From Paraburkholderia guartelaensis (GTDB lineage: Bacteria; Pseudomonadota; Gammaproteobacteria; Burkholderiales; Burkholderiaceae), in NCBI RefSeq assembly GCF_004353905.1, contig NZ_SMOD01000021.1, positions 62,001-126,000 on the forward strand: a stretch of DNA of 64,000 nt, given 5' to 3'. Below, in pieces: positions 60,574 through 64,000 of the stretch. Below the pieces are notes generated by a model. It saw nothing but the letters and a program-made list of their open reading frames with translations, was not told the origin of the DNA and did not search any database. The position numbers and the translations under genes are program-made. Within the stretch, counting starts at the first letter, position 1; every line of letters starts with the position of its first letter.

Positions 60574-61626
60574 TCAAATCGCCGCGAGCGGCACGATGCC
60601 CAGTTCGTTCGCGATATCGGCGAAAGGCTTTCTCACGGAGTCGGGCAGAACGATCGTCTGCATGTGCCGCGCGCGATTCTCCGCTTCGTACTGGCCAGGG
60701 TACTGCACCGGCTGCGCCGGGTCCTGCGGCGGGCAGCTGAGCAGATAGTCGAGGAACGATTCGACCTCCTGTGAGCGCCACGTCGTGTTGAAATCCACCT
60801 GCGGATCGAGCACCAGCGCAAACAGATTGTTGGTCGCGACGCCATTGCGCGGATTGTCCGGATGGATCGTGCCGCCGCCCGAGAGCACGCCCGCGAGCAG
60901 TTCCGCCACGAGCCCGAGCGCATAGCCCTTGTGCAGGCCGAACGGCAGCAGCGCGCCGGGCGGGTCGGCGAACAGCACGTTCGGGTCGGTGCTCGGCTGG
61001 CCGTTCGCGTCGATCACCGAGCCGTCGGGCGCCGGCAGACCGTTTTCGGCGAGCACGCGCGCCTTGTTCACGGCAATGGCGCTCGTCGCGATATCCACGA
61101 CGAAGGGCGGCCGCCCGCCTGGCAGCGGGCCCGCGAAGCACAGCGGGTTGGTCGTGAGCCGGGGCTCGCGTCCGCCGAACGGCGCGACGGTCGGCGCGCG
61201 ATTCACCACGTTGGTGAATGCGAGCAGCACGTAGCCCTGTGCCGCGACCATTTCGCCGTAGTGGCCCATGCGCCCCAGGTGATGGCTATGGCGCAGCGTC
61301 ACGATACATTGCCCATGTTCGTGCACGCGAGCGATCGCGTCTTCCATCACGACCTTGCCCACGTGCTGGCCGAAGCCGCTGTGGCCGTCGTAGCCGATCA
61401 GGCCGCCGCGGTCGACGACGCGCTCGGCGCGGCCGTCGGCGGTGACGAAACCCGCGGCCAGCACGCGCTTGTAATTAGGCAGGATCGACAGGCCATGGCT
61501 TGCGTAGCCCACGCGGTCGGATTCGATCAGATGGTCGGCCACGTCGGCGGCGATGTCTTCGGGCACCGAGACGTTCGTGAGCACGGCCGTGGCGAAGCGG
61601 CGTGCGTCGTCGATATTGACTTCCAT
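60574..61626 (-). CDS. Ldh-family (malate/L-lactate dehydrogenase type 2) oxidoreductase
   Basis: A 350-residue NAD(P)-dependent dehydrogenase of the Ldh2/YbiC/YiaK family. It acts on 2-hydroxy acids such as malate, lactate, sulfolactate or ureidoglycolate; the exact substrate is unknown. Family blocks include SDRVGYASHGLSILPNY with the conserved His, VTLRHSHHLGRMGHYGE, and FGLHKGYALGLVAELLAGVLSGG. GAGGAG lies before the ATG at 61626. It follows an SLC13-type carboxylate transporter by 38 nt on the same strand, so the pair likely imports and oxidises one organic acid. Confidence 0.9.
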   Translation of the reverse strand: MEVNIDDARRFATAVLTNVSVPEDIAADVADHLIESDRVGYASHGLSILPNYKRVLAAGFVTADGRAERVVDRGGLIGYDGHSGFGQHVGKVVMEDAIARVHEHGQCIVTLRHSHHLGRMGHYGEMVAAQGYVLLAFTNVVNRAPTVAPFGGREPRLTTNPLCFAGPLPGGRPPFVVDIATSAIAVNKARVLAENGLPAPDGSVIDANGQPSTDPNVLFADPPGALLPFGLHKGYALGLVAELLAGVLSGGGTIHPDNPRNGVATNNLFALVLDPQVDFNTTWRSQEVESFLDYLLSCPPQDPAQPVQYPGQYEAENRARHMQTIVLPDSVRKPFADIANELGIVPLAAI

Positions 61627-61664
61627 GAGCGGCTCCTCGCAAACAGTGCGGTCGGGTGCAGCGT

Positions 61665-63161
61665 TCAGATCCAGCCGAGCCAGCGCCACCATGTCGCGGC
61701 GAACAACAGCAATAACACGTAGCCGACGACGGTCAGCACGATGCCCACCCGCGCAAACTGCTTCGCCGTGAACGTTTCGGTGGCGAGACACACCATGTTT
61801 TGCGGCGCGTTGATCGGCAGGATGAAGCCGAAGCTCACGACGTAGCCGAGCAGCATGGTGAGACCAAGCCGGTTGAAGTCGCCCTGCATGGACTGCAGCA
61901 CCGACACGAGAATCGGCAGCATCGCGGAGGTGAGCGCCGTTGCGCTCGCAAAACCGAGGTGGATGAGGATGAGGAAGGCCGAGAGAATCGCGAAGGCCAT
62001 GAATGGCGTGGCGGTGTCGAGCCCCGTGTGATGCGCGACGAGGTCGCCGAGCCATTGGCCCGCCTTCGTCGTGAGCAGCGCCGTGCCGAGGCTGATACCC
62101 ACGCCGAACACGATCACCGTGCCCCACGGAATGCGGCTTTGCACGGTCTTCCAGTCCATCACGCCAAAGCGCGGCAACAGTAGCAGCACGAGCCCGACGT
62201 AAGTGACCGAGGTGGTGTCGAACGGGTGCAGCTTGCCTTCGGTCGCCCAGAAGAGCAGCAAGCCGATGGAAACACCCAGCAGACGCTTTTGCGGGCCCGT
62301 CATGGGGCCGAGTTCGCGCAGCGAGGCCTCGACGGCTTCCTTGCCGCCCGCGATAGCGTCGGCTTCGGGCGGCAGCATCTTCAGCACGATGAAGAGCAGC
62401 GCCGCCGACATCACGATCGCCCAGGGCGCGCCCGCAATGAGCCAGTCGAGCCACGTGACACGCGCGCCGAGCATCTTGTCCATGAAGCCGATGGTCAGCA
62501 GATTCTGGGCGGCGGCGGTCTGGATGCCGACGTTCCAGATGCTCGTGGCCTGCGCGACCACGATCATGATGCCCGCCGCGATGTTCGAGCGCTTGTCCAC
62601 GCCGAACGCCGAGATCACGCCCACCATGATCGGCACGACGCAGGCGCTGCGCGCGGTGGCGCTCGGCACGACGAGCGAGAGCACGATGGTCACGGCGACC
62701 GCGCCGATCAGGATGCGCCGCGTGGTGGTGCCGATGAGCGAGAGCGTGACGAGCGCAATGCGCCGGTCGAGACCGGTGACGGTCATCGCTGCGGAGATGA
62801 AGAGTGCGCCGGCCACGAGCGCGAGCGCGGAATTGGAGAACCCCGCGAGCGCCATGCTGATGGCTTTGTTGGTGCCGTAATCGACAGCGGGGTTTTCGAT
62901 GGTGGGTGCAGTGCCCACGAGAAACGCCATAAGCGAGGTGATGATGATGGCGCTCGCTTCGTACGATACCGCTTCGGTGAGCCAGACGACCACGGCGAAC
63001 GCGAGGATGGCGAGCATGCGCTGGCCGGCGGGCGGGAGGCTATCGGGCAGGGGCAAAAGCAGTACGACGACGAGCGCGATCACGCCCGCGATCAGGCCCA
63101 CAGGTATGCCTTTTTTCTGCGGCGCGGCGCCCGCGTTGGCGGCTGGCTGGGGTGCGTTCAT
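61665..63161 (-). CDS. SLC13/DASS family anion:sodium symporter
   Basis: A 498-residue inner-membrane transporter with about 11-13 helices, of the divalent anion:sodium symporter (DASS/ArsB-NhaD superfamily) group that moves dicarboxylates, tartrate or related acids. Family features include LTEAVSYEASAIIITSLMAF, LVVPSATARSACVVPIMVG near the first substrate loop, and FILPINAPQNMVCLATETF near the second. The ATG at 63161 has GGAG upstream. The Ldh-family dehydrogenase gene follows it in the same direction, suggesting a two-gene operon for uptake and oxidation of a hydroxy acid. Confidence 0.92.
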   Translation of the reverse strand: MNAPQPAANAGAAPQKKGIPVGLIAGVIALVVVLLLPLPDSLPPAGQRMLAILAFAVVVWLTEAVSYEASAIIITSLMAFLVGTAPTIENPAVDYGTNKAISMALAGFSNSALALVAGALFISAAMTVTGLDRRIALVTLSLIGTTTRRILIGAVAVTIVLSLVVPSATARSACVVPIMVGVISAFGVDKRSNIAAGIMIVVAQATSIWNVGIQTAAAQNLLTIGFMDKMLGARVTWLDWLIAGAPWAIVMSAALLFIVLKMLPPEADAIAGGKEAVEASLRELGPMTGPQKRLLGVSIGLLLFWATEGKLHPFDTTSVTYVGLVLLLLPRFGVMDWKTVQSRIPWGTVIVFGVGISLGTALLTTKAGQWLGDLVAHHTGLDTATPFMAFAILSAFLILIHLGFASATALTSAMLPILVSVLQSMQGDFNRLGLTMLLGYVVSFGFILPINAPQNMVCLATETFTAKQFARVGIVLTVVGYVLLLLFAATWWRWLGWI

Positions 63162-63402
63162 GGCGAAGACTCCATGTTGGGCATGCACGCAGCATGGCTC
63201 GCGATGGCTTGCGGCAGAGCGCATGCAGCGTCGATGGCGGCGGTGTTCCGGCTTGCGAACGAGTCAGCGCATTCGCATCGCGGATGGTACTGCCATTCGA
63301 CCGATGAAGCGTTTAGTGTGTACGGCGGGGGCGGCGGAGCGCGAAGGAAGGGCAGCGTTCAGGCATGCTGCGGGAGATGCGGGCAACTCGATGGGGGAGG
63401 CG

Positions 63403-63430
63403 TTTTAACCGGCAAGGCAGCCGGTTAAAA
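63403..63430. repeat. Inverted repeat with AT ends downstream of the second DUF4148-like gene
   Basis: Arms TTTTAACCGGC (63403-63413) and GCCGGTTAAAA (63420-63430) form a perfect 11-bp stem with a 6-nt loop. It lies 16 nt after the stop of the DUF4148-like gene. The 3' arm ends in A residues on both strands, so it is not a standard intrinsic terminator. Confidence 0.7.
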
Positions 63431-63446
63431 CGGCCGTTGACGCGAA

Positions 63447-63770
63447 TTACTGGCTGGAGCCAGCAGCTTTCTTCTGTGCTTCCTGCAGGTTTTGCGGATA
63501 GTTCGGGTCGTTCAGCGCCGGCTTGTAGCCCGCGTCTTCCAGCTTCTTCAGTTCGGCATTGTTCTTCGCGCGGGCTTCCTTGCGCTCGGCTTTGCGCTGC
63601 GCTTTGGCCTGAGCCTTGGCCTGTGCTTTCTGTTCCTTGGTGAGCGGTTGCGAGGCCGTGGCCGCGGCAGGTGCGCTGGCTTCCGTTTGCGCGAACGCCG
63701 GAGCGGCAACGCCGATCAGGAATGCGGCGGTCGCCGCGGCGAGAGTCAGCTTGCTGGTGGTGGAGCGCAT
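63447..63770 (-). CDS. DUF4148-like secreted protein with a Lys/Ala-rich helix
   Basis: A 107-residue exported protein. The signal peptide is MRSTTSKLTLAAATAAFLIG with cleavage near AFAQ. The mature part has an Ala/Ser/Thr stretch, a long Lys/Ala/Gln-rich helix (about 43-73, with KAQAKAQAKAQRKAERK) and a C-terminal block LKKLEDAGYKPALNDPNYP followed by LQEAQKK. That block matches the core of the DUF4148 protein at 17160-17501 (leucine, then AGY-x-P, then Asp and YP, then Gln-x-Ala). Function is unknown; exported and helical. The ATG at 63770 has only a weak purine run (AGGGG) before it. Confidence 0.85.
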   Translation of the reverse strand: MRSTTSKLTLAAATAAFLIGVAAPAFAQTEASAPAAATASQPLTKEQKAQAKAQAKAQRKAERKEARAKNNAELKKLEDAGYKPALNDPNYPQNLQEAQKKAAGSSQ

Positions 63771-63948
63771 TGATTCCCCTATTGATTGGTTTGAACGGCT
63801 TACCCAGGGCTGGGAAGACGGGCGCTGGCCGCGGCGCAGGAAGCAGCAGCCAGTGCCCGTCGCTCAATGTAATCGATCCACAACAAAGACGGTAGCAAGC
63901 GCTGACCCTGGCTTCCATCCAGGCATCTGCGCCGGCTTCAGCGGGCGC
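63771..63948. other. Upstream region of the DUF4148-like gene
   Basis: About 180 bases, presumably carrying the promoter and 5' leader of the DUF4148-like gene. No coding region is convincing. Confidence 0.35.
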
Positions 63949-64000
63949 TCAAGCACCAAGCTTCGCGGCCGCCGCCGCGACTACGCGTGCACGCGCGGCG
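63949..64000 (-). CDS. Possible C-terminal end of a gene cut by the right edge
   Basis: The last 52 bases read on the minus strand as AARARVVAAAAAKLGA followed by a TGA at 63949-63951. The composition looks like a protein C-terminus, but 16 residues cannot identify a family and the frame may be accidental. Confidence 0.3.
   Translation of the reverse strand, partial: AARARVVAAAAAKLGA

Noticed and set aside
63403..63430. Rho-independent terminator
   Set aside because: There is no T-run after the stem on either strand, so it is listed as an inverted repeat instead.
1..64000. CRISPR arrays, tRNA or rRNA genes, insertion sequences, prophage genes
   Set aside because: None seen when reading both strands: no regular repeat-spacer units, no tRNA-like cloverleaf, no transposase, integrase or phage proteins.

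Overview
The window looks like a chromosome segment of a high-GC betaproteobacterium of the Burkholderiaceae, most like Burkholderia/Paraburkholderia. This rests on gene content: a PrpB-PrpC-AcnD-PrpF methylcitrate operon with a divergent prpR, a DUF3331 protein, two DUF4148 secreted proteins, PobA, an aerobic-type cobalamin cluster, and dense GC-rich coding with little intergenic space. I found no tRNA, rRNA, insertion sequence, prophage or CRISPR array.

Layout. 1-7.4 kb: the N-terminal part of a class II (B12-dependent) ribonucleotide reductase cut by the left edge, a thioesterase, a DUF3331 protein, an AI-2E-family permease, a secreted esterase, an OpgC-like acyltransferase and a LysM/LytM lipoprotein. 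7.4-15.8 kb: the methylcitrate (propionate) operon prpB-prpC-acnD-prpF on the minus strand and divergent prpR, separated by a sigma-54-type promoter and two tandem inverted repeats. 15.8-21.4 kb: small proteins, a 3-methyladenine glycosylase, a DUF4148 protein, a CBS-pair protein, RibA and a proline-rich SH3 protein. 21.7-26.2 kb: a coupled response regulator / secreted LysM-FecR protein / CHASE2 histidine kinase operon. 27.4-48.1 kb: a large cobalamin region in four transcription blocks: cobE-cobO-cobB-bluB (minus), cobW-cobN-chlI/chlD-like (plus, behind a cobalamin riboswitch), cobG-cobH-cobI-cobJ (minus, behind a second cobalamin riboswitch) and cobL-cobK-cobM (plus). A flagellar-brake protein and a diguanylate cyclase sit inside this region. 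48.1-64 kb: a MarR/YciI/GST locus, a solute:sodium symporter with its DUF3311 partner, MarC, a class II amidotransferase, a hybrid sensor kinase, a glycosyltransferase, a HAD phosphatase, periplasmic trehalase, PobA, an Ldh-family dehydrogenase with an SLC13 transporter, and a second DUF4148-like protein.

How the genes work together. The cobalamin genes cover most of corrin-ring synthesis by the oxygen-dependent route (CobI, G, J, M, K, L, H), amidation by CobB, cobalt insertion by CobN with ChlI/ChlD-type AAA and VWA partners, adenosylation by CobO and lower-ligand synthesis by BluB. cobA, cobF and the late nucleotide-loop genes are not here. The B12-dependent reductase at the left edge is a plausible consumer of the cofactor. 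The most striking signal is at the chlI/chlD-like junction: a correctly phased A_AAA_AAA slippery heptamer, a 7-nt spacer and a strong downstream hairpin just before the chlI-like stop codon. This predicts programmed -1 frameshifting, so that one gene gives both the small and medium chelatase subunits.
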